11,826 nt of DNA from Bacteroidota bacterium. Lineage in GTDB: Bacteria > Bacteroidota > Bacteroidia > NS11-12g > UBA9320. The stretch is from the NCBI GenBank assembly GCA_947499775.1, contig CANMPY010000026.1, positions 1-11,826 of the forward strand, given 5' to 3'. The notes beneath the pieces were generated by a model. That model worked only from the letters and a program-made list of their open reading frames with translations. It was not told the origin of the DNA and did no database searches. A program made the translations under genes and the position numbers. This document shows, in pieces, positions 1 to 6,569 of the stretch (positions within the stretch are counted from its first letter, which is position 1; each line of letters starts with the position of its first letter).

Positions 1-456
1 TTTTATTACCAGAAAGAGCTTTATTTACTTCGAGAAAATAACCTTTTATTTAGGAGTTTTTCTATTATAGTGCTTGCTATCTGTGTGATTTTTGCGATAA
101 TAGCAGCCAAAAAAATTAATGGCAATACCATCAGTTTTATGCGTTGTATGTTTACTGGATTTATGGTTTCATTAATTAATGGGCTAGTAAATTTTATTTG
201 TTATGTTGTGCTTTTTAACTCAAGTCGAAGCATTTTAATTAAACCAGAACAAATAGCAAAAGATCAGTTTATGCATAATGTAGAGATTCAGAAAGATACC
301 ACTATCAATATGGTTCAAGCCATGGAGAGCATACATCAACAATTTACACCTGGAGGATTTTTACTCCCAAATCTTTTTACTTCCTTAATATTTGGATTAT
401 TAATGTCCATATTTATTACGGCATTTGTTTACACTAGAACAGAAAGAACGCTATGA
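1..456 (+). CDS. DUF4199-like integral membrane protein, 5' end outside the window
   Basis: The reading frame is open from base 1, so the gene starts upstream of the window; 151 C-terminal residues are visible. A GTG at 70 could be called as a start, but in-frame coding sequence of similar character (FYYQKELYLLRENN) precedes it, so it is more likely internal. Three hydrophobic segments can be seen: around bases 55-110, around 140-220, and at the C-terminus around 355-435. A polar loop between the last two contains KPEQIAKDQF. This arrangement, with the conserved-looking FTGFMVSLINGLVNFI stretch, resembles the DUF4199 family of four-helix membrane proteins widespread in Bacteroidota, whose function is unknown. 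The stop overlaps the ATG of the next gene (ATGA at 453-456), so the two are probably translationally coupled. The family call is by resemblance only. Confidence 0.72.
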   Translation, partial: FYYQKELYLLRENNLLFRSFSIIVLAICVIFAIIAAKKINGNTISFMRCMFTGFMVSLINGLVNFICYVVLFNSSRSILIKPEQIAKDQFMHNVEIQKDTTINMVQAMESIHQQFTPGGFLLPNLFTSLIFGLLMSIFITAFVYTRTERTL

Positions 457-857
457 CAGAAATTGAAAGCGAAATAATAAAGGTTGAAGCAAGTGATGCT
501 GAACTTTTTTCTTTTTTAAGTAATTTAAATAATCATCAAAAAATAATGCCTTCACAAGTTACCGACTGGTGGAGCACAGATGATGAAGCAAAAATGAAAT
601 TACAGGGATTGGGTACATTGCATTTAAAAAAGGATATAAGCCGCGAAAATTCATACCTTAAAATTGTTCCCATAGGTGCTGCTCCTGTAGATTTATATAT
701 CGAATGGCATATTTTTAAAGAAGACCAAACCTGTAAGGCACAGGTTATATTTTTTGCCCAACTCAATGTATTTATGAAAATGGTGGCCGAAAAGCCATTA
801 AAAAACCTTGCTAATTTTATGGCAAACAAATTAAATGACGCTATAAAAGACATCTAA
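453..857 (+). CDS. SRPBCC-fold (START/polyketide-cyclase-like) protein
   Basis: This 134-residue soluble protein has the layout of the SRPBCC superfamily. An N-terminal beta strand (ESEIIKVEAS) is followed by a helix with the typical start DAELFSFLSNLNNHQKIMP, then a run of antiparallel strands, and a long C-terminal helix (around residues 110-133) that would close the ligand pocket. SRPBCC proteins bind hydrophobic ligands or act as cyclases or chaperones; nothing here identifies the ligand. The ATG at 453 overlaps the TGA of the upstream membrane protein gene, and the next gene starts 7 bp after the stop, so it lies in an operon with a membrane protein and a lipid acyltransferase. A lipid-related ligand is possible but is only inferred from these neighbours. 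Confidence 0.75.
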   Translation: MTEIESEIIKVEASDAELFSFLSNLNNHQKIMPSQVTDWWSTDDEAKMKLQGLGTLHLKKDISRENSYLKIVPIGAAPVDLYIEWHIFKEDQTCKAQVIFFAQLNVFMKMVAEKPLKNLANFMANKLNDAIKDI

Positions 858-864
858 ATCTGCA

Positions 865-1599
865 ATGTTACGAATCTTGAGATTGGCATGGGCTATTTGG
901 TTTTTACTACTCTTTGTAACCGGTTTAGCTATACTTTATGTCCCGTTTCTAATACTGTTATCTAAAAAAAAATGGTATCCTTTGGCACATAGTTTGCGAA
1001 AATTTTGGGCCATATGTATCCTTTATCCGAGTGGATTATTCCCAATTGTATATTTCGAAGAAAAACCAGATAAAAATAAAACGTATATCTTCTGTTCAAA
1101 TCATTTTTCATACCTCGATATTATACTCACAAATTTATGTATCCCTAACTATTTTAACTTTATGGCAAAGGATGAGTTATCGAAAATACCAATGTTCGGT
1201 ATTTTCTTTAAAACGATTGACATTTCTGTGAATAGACAAAATAATAAATTATCGCACAATGCCTTTATGATGGCTGCCGAGCGCTTAAAAGAGGGGGCAA
1301 GCGTAATGATTTTCCCAGAGGGAGGCATTCATAAAAATGTTCCTCCTATGGCTAAATTTAAAGCCGGTGCATTTAAGCTAGCTATCGAAAATCAAATTCC
1401 TATCATTCCTGTTACATTAATCGATAATTGGAAACGAATGCCTGGTGGAGGATTTGAAAATGGATTGGTTCCTGGAAGAATGAGAATTGTGGTTCATCGT
1501 GCGGTCGATACTGTTGGTCTAAATATTGAGAACAAGGATGCCCTAAAAGACCAAGTATTTCGTACTATTGATGAAGAGTTTAAAAAATGGAATAGTTGA
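865..1599 (+). CDS. plsC: 1-acyl-sn-glycerol-3-phosphate acyltransferase (PlsC/LPLAT family)
   Basis: This 244-residue protein likely transfers an acyl chain to lysophosphatidic acid to make phosphatidic acid at the inner membrane. An N-terminal hydrophobic anchor spans about residues 8-33. The catalytic HX4D motif is visible as H80-FSYL-D85, preceded by SN as in the family, and the substrate-binding motif is FPEGG at 150-154. IPIIPVTL at about 178-185 fits the later conserved strand. The length is normal for the family. It starts 7 bp after the SRPBCC gene and probably shares its transcript. Bacteroidota genomes usually carry several LPLAT paralogues, and some acylate other lysophospholipids or aminolipids, so the exact acceptor is uncertain even though the enzyme class is clear. 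Confidence 0.9.
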   Translation: MLRILRLAWAIWFLLLFVTGLAILYVPFLILLSKKKWYPLAHSLRKFWAICILYPSGLFPIVYFEEKPDKNKTYIFCSNHFSYLDIILTNLCIPNYFNFMAKDELSKIPMFGIFFKTIDISVNRQNNKLSHNAFMMAAERLKEGASVMIFPEGGIHKNVPPMAKFKAGAFKLAIENQIPIIPVTLIDNWKRMPGGGFENGLVPGRMRIVVHRAVDTVGLNIENKDALKDQVFRTIDEEFKKWNS

Positions 1600-1647
1600 A
1601 ATTTGCATTAAGTAAAGAAGTAATCGTAAAGCACATTAAAAAAAGGA

Positions 1648-1938
1648 ATGGAAATAACCACTAAAAAAATTGATGAACTAGCCCATTTGGCCCGTTTGGA
1701 ATTTAATGAGAATGAAAAAATAAAAATTAAAGCAGATTTACAACGCATTGTAGGCTTTTTTGATAAATTATCCGAGGTTGATACCGATGGGGTAGAACCT
1801 TTAATTTATATGAGTGATAGAACGAATAACTTGAGACCGGATAATATTGAAGAAAAAATTACTAAGAAAGAGGCTTTGAAAAACGCCCCGAGTAAGGATT
1901 CTGATTATTTTAAAGTGTCTAAATTTATTAAGAAGTAA
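1648..1938 (+). CDS. gatC: Aspartyl/glutamyl-tRNA amidotransferase subunit C
   Basis: GatC is the small subunit of GatCAB, which converts misacylated Glu-tRNA(Gln) or Asp-tRNA(Asn) to the amide form. Its 96 residues match the usual length. It shows the family N-terminus (ITTKKIDELAHLARLEF, residues 3-19), the middle helix ending in FFDKLSEVDTDGVEPL (about 37-52), and the C-terminal LRPD motif followed by NAP and FKVSKFI. An AAAAAAAGGA stretch immediately before the ATG is a plausible but very close ribosome binding site. gatA and gatB are not adjacent, so the complex is encoded at separate loci. There are 48 bp to plsC and 82 bp to the ABC ATPase gene, and it may be transcribed separately or by read-through. 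Confidence 0.95.
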   Translation: MEITTKKIDELAHLARLEFNENEKIKIKADLQRIVGFFDKLSEVDTDGVEPLIYMSDRTNNLRPDNIEEKITKKEALKNAPSKDSDYFKVSKFIKK

Positions 1939-1965
1939 ATGGATATATAGGGGATTGGTTAATAG

Positions 1966-1980
1966 GGTATATTCTATACC
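1966..1980. repeat. Perfect 6-bp inverted repeat between gatC and the ABC ATPase gene
   Basis: GGTATA and TATACC flank a TTC spacer. The site lies 27 bp after the gatC stop and 40 bp before the ABC ATPase start. No T-run follows, so it is not an intrinsic terminator. It could be an operator or a weak RNA hairpin, or chance: short AT-rich arms of this kind are expected about once or more in the roughly 700 bp of intergenic DNA here. Confidence 0.4.
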
Positions 1981-2020
1981 AATTATTGTGTAAACCTTAA
2001 AACAAAACTACAATACAAGA

Positions 2021-2716
2021 ATGTCAGCCATAATACAACTTCATGATATAGAGAAAACGTATGTAATGGGCAATCAAAAAGTATATGCCCTGCAAAATTT
2101 ATTTTGTGATATAAACCGAGGTGAATATGTAGCGCTAATGGGACCTTCGGGTAGTGGCAAATCTACATTAATGAATATTATCGGCTGCCTCGATTCGCCA
2201 ACTTCAGGAATTTATTGTTTAAATGGTACAGAGGTTAATAAAATGAATGATAATGCATTGGCCGAAATACGAAATAAAGAAATTGGATTTGTATTCCAAA
2301 CCTTTAATCTTTTACCTCGCATGAATGCACTTGATAATGTGGCCTTGCCCTTAATATACGCAGGTATTGCCAAAAAGGAAAGAACCGAAAGAGCCAAAGA
2401 AGCTTTAATTTCGGTAGGGTTAAGCGATAGAATGCATCACCGACCTAATGAACTTTCAGGTGGCCAACGTCAAAGGGTTGCTATTGCCAGAGCCCTGGTT
2501 AATAAGCCCTCCATACTTTTAGCCGATGAGCCAACAGGAAACCTTGACAGTAAAAGCTCGAGCGAAATTTTAGATCTATTTGATATAATTCATGCCCTTG
2601 GAAATACAATTGTAATGGTTACGCATGAGGAAGACGTGGCACGACGATCAAAACGTATTGTAAGGATGATTGATGGTAAAATTGATTTGGGATTGAGTCC
2701 TAATTTAAATCAATAA
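2021..2716 (+). CDS. ABC transporter ATP-binding protein, LolD/MacB type
   Basis: This 231-residue ATPase has every nucleotide-binding motif: Walker A GPSGSGKST (41-49), Q-loop Q93, signature LSGGQ (145-149), Walker B ILLADE (165-170), D-loop region around 175-180 and switch histidine H202. The MGNQKVYAL start, FVFQTFNLLPRMNALDNV and ADEPTGNLDS place it in the LolD/MacB/FtsE-like group. That group powers mechanotransmission permeases with a FtsX/MacB fold that move lipoproteins, antibiotics or peptides from the inner membrane. No permease gene is adjacent: the next gene is on the opposite strand and is too small. The partner must be encoded elsewhere, so the substrate cannot be named. Bacteroidota often separate this ATPase from its permease. 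The start ATG is preceded by an A-rich leader without a clear Shine-Dalgarno. Confidence 0.92.
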   Translation: MSAIIQLHDIEKTYVMGNQKVYALQNLFCDINRGEYVALMGPSGSGKSTLMNIIGCLDSPTSGIYCLNGTEVNKMNDNALAEIRNKEIGFVFQTFNLLPRMNALDNVALPLIYAGIAKKERTERAKEALISVGLSDRMHHRPNELSGGQRQRVAIARALVNKPSILLADEPTGNLDSKSSSEILDLFDIIHALGNTIVMVTHEEDVARRSKRIVRMIDGKIDLGLSPNLNQ

Positions 2717-2803
2717 AAGATTACATCATTTAACCATAATTTTTTTTTGGCAAAAAAGTGCCGCTTAATTTCTTTTTGAATAAGTGTAATACGCGTCAGG
2801 TAC

Positions 2804-3235
2804 TTAAATCCAATATTGAATTAAGCCTTTAATTCCGAACAGAAAAATACTCCAAATTGCTACCGAAGTGAGCTGTAAGCGAATTACGCGTTTTTTGTTG
2901 CTTTCGAATAAGCTCGCAAGTATTGAGCCCAAAGGAATCCCAAGAATTAATGGCGTTAAAAAGGCTATACCTATTAATCCATACCCTTGTTTGATGCTAA
3001 TAAATCGCTTCAGATTTTTATAACGTATTTTGAATAAATTGAATTTTTTGAAAAATTTTGAAATTAAAGTTCCAAAAAATGTAAAAACGACAACACCCAA
3101 GCTTCCACCAACAAATACAATTATCATATCGGTTAACCAAAAGCGCGACGATTGGGATAAAAATGTAATGATAACAAGAATATACTTGACCGATGAAATC
3201 AAAATCCACACTGCCGTTTCCAAAAAATTTCCCAT
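2804..3235 (-). CDS. Small four-helix integral membrane protein of unknown function
   Basis: This 143-residue, very hydrophobic and basic protein has predicted membrane segments at about residues 8-27, 34-58, 84-110 and 121-139. A lysine-rich cytoplasmic loop at 60-82 (KFFKKF, KIRYKNLKRF) joins the middle helices. The segment GYGLIGIAFLTPLILGIPLG (84-103), with its glycines and prolines inside a helix, vaguely recalls re-entrant segments of DedA/VTT or small multidrug-export-like proteins. That resemblance is weak and I do not assign a function. It is the only minus-strand gene here, convergent with the ABC ATPase gene (87 bp apart) and divergent from miaB (123 bp between starts). Its coding status rests on the membrane-protein pattern and the intact frame. 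The overlapping plus-strand frame at 3030-3248 looks like a shadow. Confidence 0.75.
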   Translation of the reverse strand: MGNFLETAVWILISSVKYILVIITFLSQSSRFWLTDMIIVFVGGSLGVVVFTFFGTLISKFFKKFNLFKIRYKNLKRFISIKQGYGLIGIAFLTPLILGIPLGSILASLFESNKKRVIRLQLTSVAIWSIFLFGIKGLIQYWI

Positions 3236-3248
3236 TCAATTAAAGTAG

Positions 3249-3263
3249 GCGAAAATAATGCCA
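3249..3263 (-). promoter_or_regulatory. Possible sigma-54 -24/-12 promoter for the minus-strand membrane protein
   Basis: Read on the minus strand the site is TGGCATTATTTTCGC. It matches 8 of 10 specified bases of TGGCAC-N5-TTGC, including the key GG and GC 10 bp apart. Expected transcription would begin at about 3237, only about 2 bases before the ATG at 3235, which would make the message almost leaderless and lowers confidence. The same core read on the plus strand also has GG-N10-GC, but with a poorer flank match. Confidence 0.2.
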
Positions 3264-3315
3264 AATTAGTTGAATCAGACAATAAAAATATCTTTCCGAA
3301 TTGGCAATGAAATGT

Positions 3316-3330
3316 GTGACATTCTGTCAC
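3316..3330. promoter_or_regulatory. Perfect palindrome upstream of miaB, candidate operator
   Basis: GTGACA and TGTCAC flank a TTC spacer. The site ends 10 bp before the TAnnTTTG box of miaB, so it covers the region where the -33 element would lie. A dimeric regulator bound here would compete with RNA polymerase or assist it. The site also lies in the divergent gap with the minus-strand gene. No T-run follows, so it is not a terminator. The regulator is unknown. Confidence 0.45.
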
Positions 3331-3340
3331 CAATTATAAT

Positions 3341-3348
3341 TATCTTTG
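3341..3348 (+). promoter_or_regulatory. Bacteroidota-type -7 promoter box for the miaB operon
   Basis: TATCTTTG is an exact match to the Bacteroidota primary-sigma -7 consensus TAnnTTTG. It ends 10 bp before the miaB ATG, so the expected leader is only a few bases long and no Shine-Dalgarno is present. A good -33 TTTG is not obvious; the palindrome occupies that region. Confidence 0.6.
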
Positions 3349-3358
3349 CACCATTATC

Positions 3359-4786
3359 ATGGAATCTATCCTACTGGAAAAACACTATAAACCGATCGTA
3401 ACTAAAGTAAAAAACCTGTATATAGAAAGTTATGGGTGTGCCATGAATTTTGCTGATAGTGAAGTTGTTGCCTCTATTCTTACTCAAAATGGATACGTAA
3501 CCACTACAATTGAAGAAGATGCTGATGTGATATTAATAAATACATGCAGCATTCGTGAAAATGCGGAGCAACGCATCAAACACCGTTTAATCCATTTAAG
3601 AGCAAATAAAAAAAGAAACAATGAATTGGTAATTGGTATCTTAGGATGTATGGCCGAAAGGCTTAAGAAAAGTTTATTGGAGGACGAAAAGTTAGTTGAT
3701 ATTGTGGCGGGACCTGATTCGTATCGTGATTTACCAAAGTTGCTTAGCGAAGTGGAAGATGGAAACAAATCTATTAATGTACTGCTGTCGTTAGAAGAAA
3801 CCTACGCCGAAATTAGTCCTACGCGATTAAATAGCAATGGTGTAACCGCATTTGTTAGCATTATGCGAGGATGTGATAATATGTGTAGCTTTTGTGTTGT
3901 TCCATTTACGAGAGGCCGTGAACGAAGCCGCGATGCCGAAAGTATTTTGAATGAAGTTAAAGAGCTGTCGACTTTAGGCTATAAAGAAGTTACCCTCTTA
4001 GGGCAAAATGTTGACAGTTATTTGTGGTTCGGCGGTGGGCCCAAAAAAGAATTTAATAAGCTCACCAATGAAGAGCAAGCGCAGAGCATAAATTTCGCCA
4101 AACTATTAGAAATGGTGGCCTTGATAGATTCAAATATGCGTATTCGTTTTAGCACCTCACATCCTAAAGATATTACAGATGATGTGCTGTTTACCATGGC
4201 TAAATATGCTAATATCTGTAAGTATGTTCATCTTCCAGCACAAAGTGGCAACAGTAGAATATTAGAACTCATGAACCGAAACTATACACGCGAATGGTAT
4301 ATGAGTAAAGTAAACCGAATACGAGAAATTATGCCTAATTGCGGAATTTCATGCGATATCATCTCTGGCTTTTGTACCGAAACAGAAGAGGATCATTCCG
4401 ATACCCTTTCATTAATAGACTTAGCACAATTTGATTTTTCGTATATGTATAATTACAGTGAGAGGCCTGGAACTTTGGCAGCACGTAAATATGCCGACGA
4501 TGTAAGCGATGAGGTTAAAGGAAGGCGTTTGACCGAAATAATTCAGATTCAAAATTCGGTTTCTAAACTAAAAAATGCGAATAGGGTAGGTCAAATTTAC
4601 CGTGTGTTGATAGAAGGAAATTCAAAGAAAAGTGATTTGGACCTTAAAGGACGGAGCGATCAAAATATGGTGGTTATTTTTCCAAAAGAGAATTATAAAC
4701 CAGGCCAATATGTCGATGTGGTTATTGAGCGAAGTACCACAACCACTTTAGTAGGCAAAGCCTTAAATTTAGTATTATCCTTATAA
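3359..4786 (+). CDS. miaB: tRNA-2-methylthio-N6-dimethylallyladenosine synthase (MiaB)
   Basis: MiaB is a radical-SAM methylthiotransferase that converts i6A37 to ms2i6A37 next to the anticodon of tRNAs reading UNN codons. The 475-residue protein has the full architecture. The N-terminal MTTase domain (about 18-145) carries the three auxiliary cluster cysteines C27 (in ESYGCAMN), C63 (NTCSIRENA) and C97 (GCMAER). The radical-SAM domain carries CX3CX2C at C172, C176 and C179 (RGCDNMCSFC), followed by VPFTRGRERSR, which is MiaB-specific. A C-terminal TRAM RNA-binding domain spans about 400-470. An insertion of roughly 25 residues after LGQNVDSY (WFGGGPKKEF and on) appears, as I recall it in Bacteroidota homologues. 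It leads a five-gene run, with the sigma-54-type activator starting 11 bp downstream. Confidence 0.97.
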   Translation: MESILLEKHYKPIVTKVKNLYIESYGCAMNFADSEVVASILTQNGYVTTTIEEDADVILINTCSIRENAEQRIKHRLIHLRANKKRNNELVIGILGCMAERLKKSLLEDEKLVDIVAGPDSYRDLPKLLSEVEDGNKSINVLLSLEETYAEISPTRLNSNGVTAFVSIMRGCDNMCSFCVVPFTRGRERSRDAESILNEVKELSTLGYKEVTLLGQNVDSYLWFGGGPKKEFNKLTNEEQAQSINFAKLLEMVALIDSNMRIRFSTSHPKDITDDVLFTMAKYANICKYVHLPAQSGNSRILELMNRNYTREWYMSKVNRIREIMPNCGISCDIISGFCTETEEDHSDTLSLIDLAQFDFSYMYNYSERPGTLAARKYADDVSDEVKGRRLTEIIQIQNSVSKLKNANRVGQIYRVLIEGNSKKSDLDLKGRSDQNMVVIFPKENYKPGQYVDVVIERSTTTTLVGKALNLVLSL

Positions 4787-4797
4787 AGTAAAAGCCC

Positions 4798-6057
4798 ATG
4801 AATATTCAAGCTATAAAACTGAGATTTGGTATAACTGGAAATTCACCTCGAATTAATTATGCTCTTGAAACCGCAATGAAGGTTGCTCCAACCGACATTT
4901 CCGTGTCCATTCAAGGCGAAAGTGGGGTAGGAAAAGAATCGTTTTCGAAAATTATTCATCAGTTAAGTAACAGAAAGCACGGCCCATTTATTTCGATAAA
5001 TTGTGGCGCTATACCAGAAGGCACCATTAATTCTGAACTTTTTGGTCACGAGAAAGGTTCGTTTACAGGTGCAAATGAAAGCCGAAAAGGGTATTTTGAA
5101 ACCGTAAATGGAGGAACGATTTTTTTGGATGAAGTTGGAGAATTGCCTTTCGAAACGCAAGCTAGACTTTTACGAATTTTGGAAAATGGAGAATTCATTC
5201 GTGTGGGGTCATCCAAGGTTCAAAAAACAGATGTGAGGGTTGTTACGGCTACCAATAAAGATTTGCTAGCACTTAGCTATAAAGGTAAATTTAGAGAGGA
5301 TTTGTATTACCGACTTAGCACATTGCCAATTAGCGTACCGGCATTGCGCGAAAGACCTTCGGATATTTCCATATTATTTAAAAAATTTGCAGCCGATTTT
5401 GGCGAAAAGTATCACATTCGCGATCTGGAATTAACTCCTGACGCCGAAACGATTCTAATAAACTACAAATGGCCAGGAAATATAAGACAATTAAAAAATA
5501 TTGTTGAACAAATGTCGGTTCTTGAGCAAGACAGAATCGTGAATGAATCGATTATCTTAAAATATATTCCTAAAGACAAAACATCTCAACAACTCATGGT
5601 GACATCCGATACCAGAAATGAAGGATTAAATGAGCGCGAAATTTTTTACAAGGTTTTATATGATCTCAAAAAGGATATGAACGATTTAAAAGGAATTGTT
5701 TTAGGACTTCTTGAGAATCAACATACTAATAATCCTGATTTCGTAGAATCGAATAAGGCAGCACTTACGCGTATTTTGCCAGCAGTTGACGATCATAACA
5801 TCAATGTATCAAAAGATAGGATTATTAGGCCAACAGAAGTTCCATTTTACAATGACGATGAATTGATTCAGAATTCACAGGTCGAAACAACACTTTCACT
5901 TTCTTCTGACGAAAACTTAAGTTTAAATGCTAAAGAAGAAGAAATGATAAAAAAGGCCCTTACCAAAAATAATGGGCGAAGAAAACGTGCTGCTCACGAA
6001 CTTGGTATTTCGGAACGAACCTTGTATAGAAAAATTAAAGAATTTGGAATTGATTAA
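4798..6057 (+). CDS. Sigma-54-interacting AAA+ transcriptional activator with Fis-type HTH
   Basis: This 419-residue activator would remodel the sigma-54 RNA polymerase closed complex and bind enhancer DNA. The AAA+ domain begins almost at the N-terminus. It shows Walker A GESGVGKE (40-47), the sigma-54 contact loop GSFTGA (87-92, with Ser in place of the usual Ala in GAFTGA), Walker B IFLDE (108-112), sensor I ATN near 151-153, arginine residues in KFREDLYYRL (164-173) and the WPGNIRQL sensor II motif (225-232). A variable, charged linker follows (about 250-380), then a Fis-type HTH at about 385-419 (NNGRRKRAAHELGISERTLYRKIKEFG). There is no receiver, GAF or PAS domain, so control must come from partner proteins, expression level or the linker. 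The gene is conserved at this place in Bacteroidota, beside lptE, but its targets are not known to me. Confidence 0.93.
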   Translation: MNIQAIKLRFGITGNSPRINYALETAMKVAPTDISVSIQGESGVGKESFSKIIHQLSNRKHGPFISINCGAIPEGTINSELFGHEKGSFTGANESRKGYFETVNGGTIFLDEVGELPFETQARLLRILENGEFIRVGSSKVQKTDVRVVTATNKDLLALSYKGKFREDLYYRLSTLPISVPALRERPSDISILFKKFAADFGEKYHIRDLELTPDAETILINYKWPGNIRQLKNIVEQMSVLEQDRIVNESIILKYIPKDKTSQQLMVTSDTRNEGLNEREIFYKVLYDLKKDMNDLKGIVLGLLENQHTNNPDFVESNKAALTRILPAVDDHNINVSKDRIIRPTEVPFYNDDELIQNSQVETTLSLSSDENLSLNAKEEEMIKKALTKNNGRRKRAAHELGISERTLYRKIKEFGID

Positions 6058-6565
6058 TATAAATTTAATAAAAAATACCTGGATTTACGGTTTGTTAATC
6101 ACCACTAGCCTTATTTTATCAGGATGCTATAGCTTTCAGGGGGCGTCTATCCCGCCTGATGTTACTAGCTATTCGGTGGGATTTTTCGAAAACAATACCC
6201 CAATGGTTAATCCAAAACTTAGCCAGATAATTACTGAAAAACTGAAGGATAAAATGAACACCACTCGTCTTAATTTTGCGAGAGAAAAAGGTGATTTTAG
6301 TTTTAAGGGTTCCATTATTGGATATGCTATAATCCCAATTGCAGTAAAAGAAAATGCAACCGCAACTCAAAATAGATTGACAATCACCCTTTCCATAAAA
6401 TTTGAATGCATAAAGCATCCAAAGAATAATTTTGAACAAACCTTTAGTAATTTTCAAGATTTTGATGCCAACAAAAATTTCTCTAGTCTTGAAAATAATT
6501 TAGTAAGTGAAATAACCGATCAATTGATTCAGGAAATTTTTAATAAAGCAGCGGTAAATTGGTAA
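6050..6565 (+). CDS. lptE: LptE-family LPS-assembly lipoprotein
   Basis: LptE is the outer-membrane lipoprotein that plugs LptD during lipopolysaccharide insertion. From the chosen start the protein has 171 residues. It carries a short basic N-region, a hydrophobic core (WIYGLLITTSLIL) and the lipobox LSGC, with the lipidated cysteine at residue 26. YSFQGASIPPDVTSYSVGFFENN after the cysteine is the typical start of Bacteroidota LptE. I chose TTG at 6050 because it puts the signal peptide at a normal length and overlaps the preceding stop by 8 bp, which suggests coupling. TTG at 6044 is equally possible. The only upstream in-frame ATG (5972) would add a non-signal stretch that merely shadows the activator's HTH. 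lptD is not in the window. The next gene follows 4 bp after the stop. Confidence 0.88.
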   Translation: MININLIKNTWIYGLLITTSLILSGCYSFQGASIPPDVTSYSVGFFENNTPMVNPKLSQIITEKLKDKMNTTRLNFAREKGDFSFKGSIIGYAIIPIAVKENATATQNRLTITLSIKFECIKHPKNNFEQTFSNFQDFDANKNFSSLENNLVSEITDQLIQEIFNKAAVNW

Positions 6566-6569
6566 ATAA

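Noticed and set aside
1598..1606. GAAATTTG as a -7 promoter box for gatC
   Set aside because: It lacks the leading T of TAnnTTTG and overlaps the plsC stop; read-through from plsC explains gatC expression equally well.
2741..2762. GGCA-AAAAAG-TGCC hairpin with a T-run in the convergent gap between the ABC ATPase and the minus-strand gene
   Set aside because: The stem is only 4 bp and the T-run lies 5' of it on the plus strand; on the minus strand the run after the stem is A, so neither direction has intrinsic terminator geometry.
3030..3248. Plus-strand open frame of 72 residues inside the minus-strand membrane protein gene
   Set aside because: It is lysine/asparagine-rich, lacks any family pattern, and mirrors the better-supported hydrophobic reading on the other strand.
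3301..3316. TTGGCA at 3302 as a sigma-54 -24 element for miaB
   Set aside because: The dinucleotide 12 bp after the GG is GT rather than GC, so the -12 element is missing.
5972..6049. N-terminal extension of LptE from ATG 5972
   Set aside because: It would place 26 non-signal residues before the lipoprotein signal peptide and overlaps the activator's HTH coding sequence by 86 bp; a TTG at 6050 or 6044 fits a lipoprotein better.
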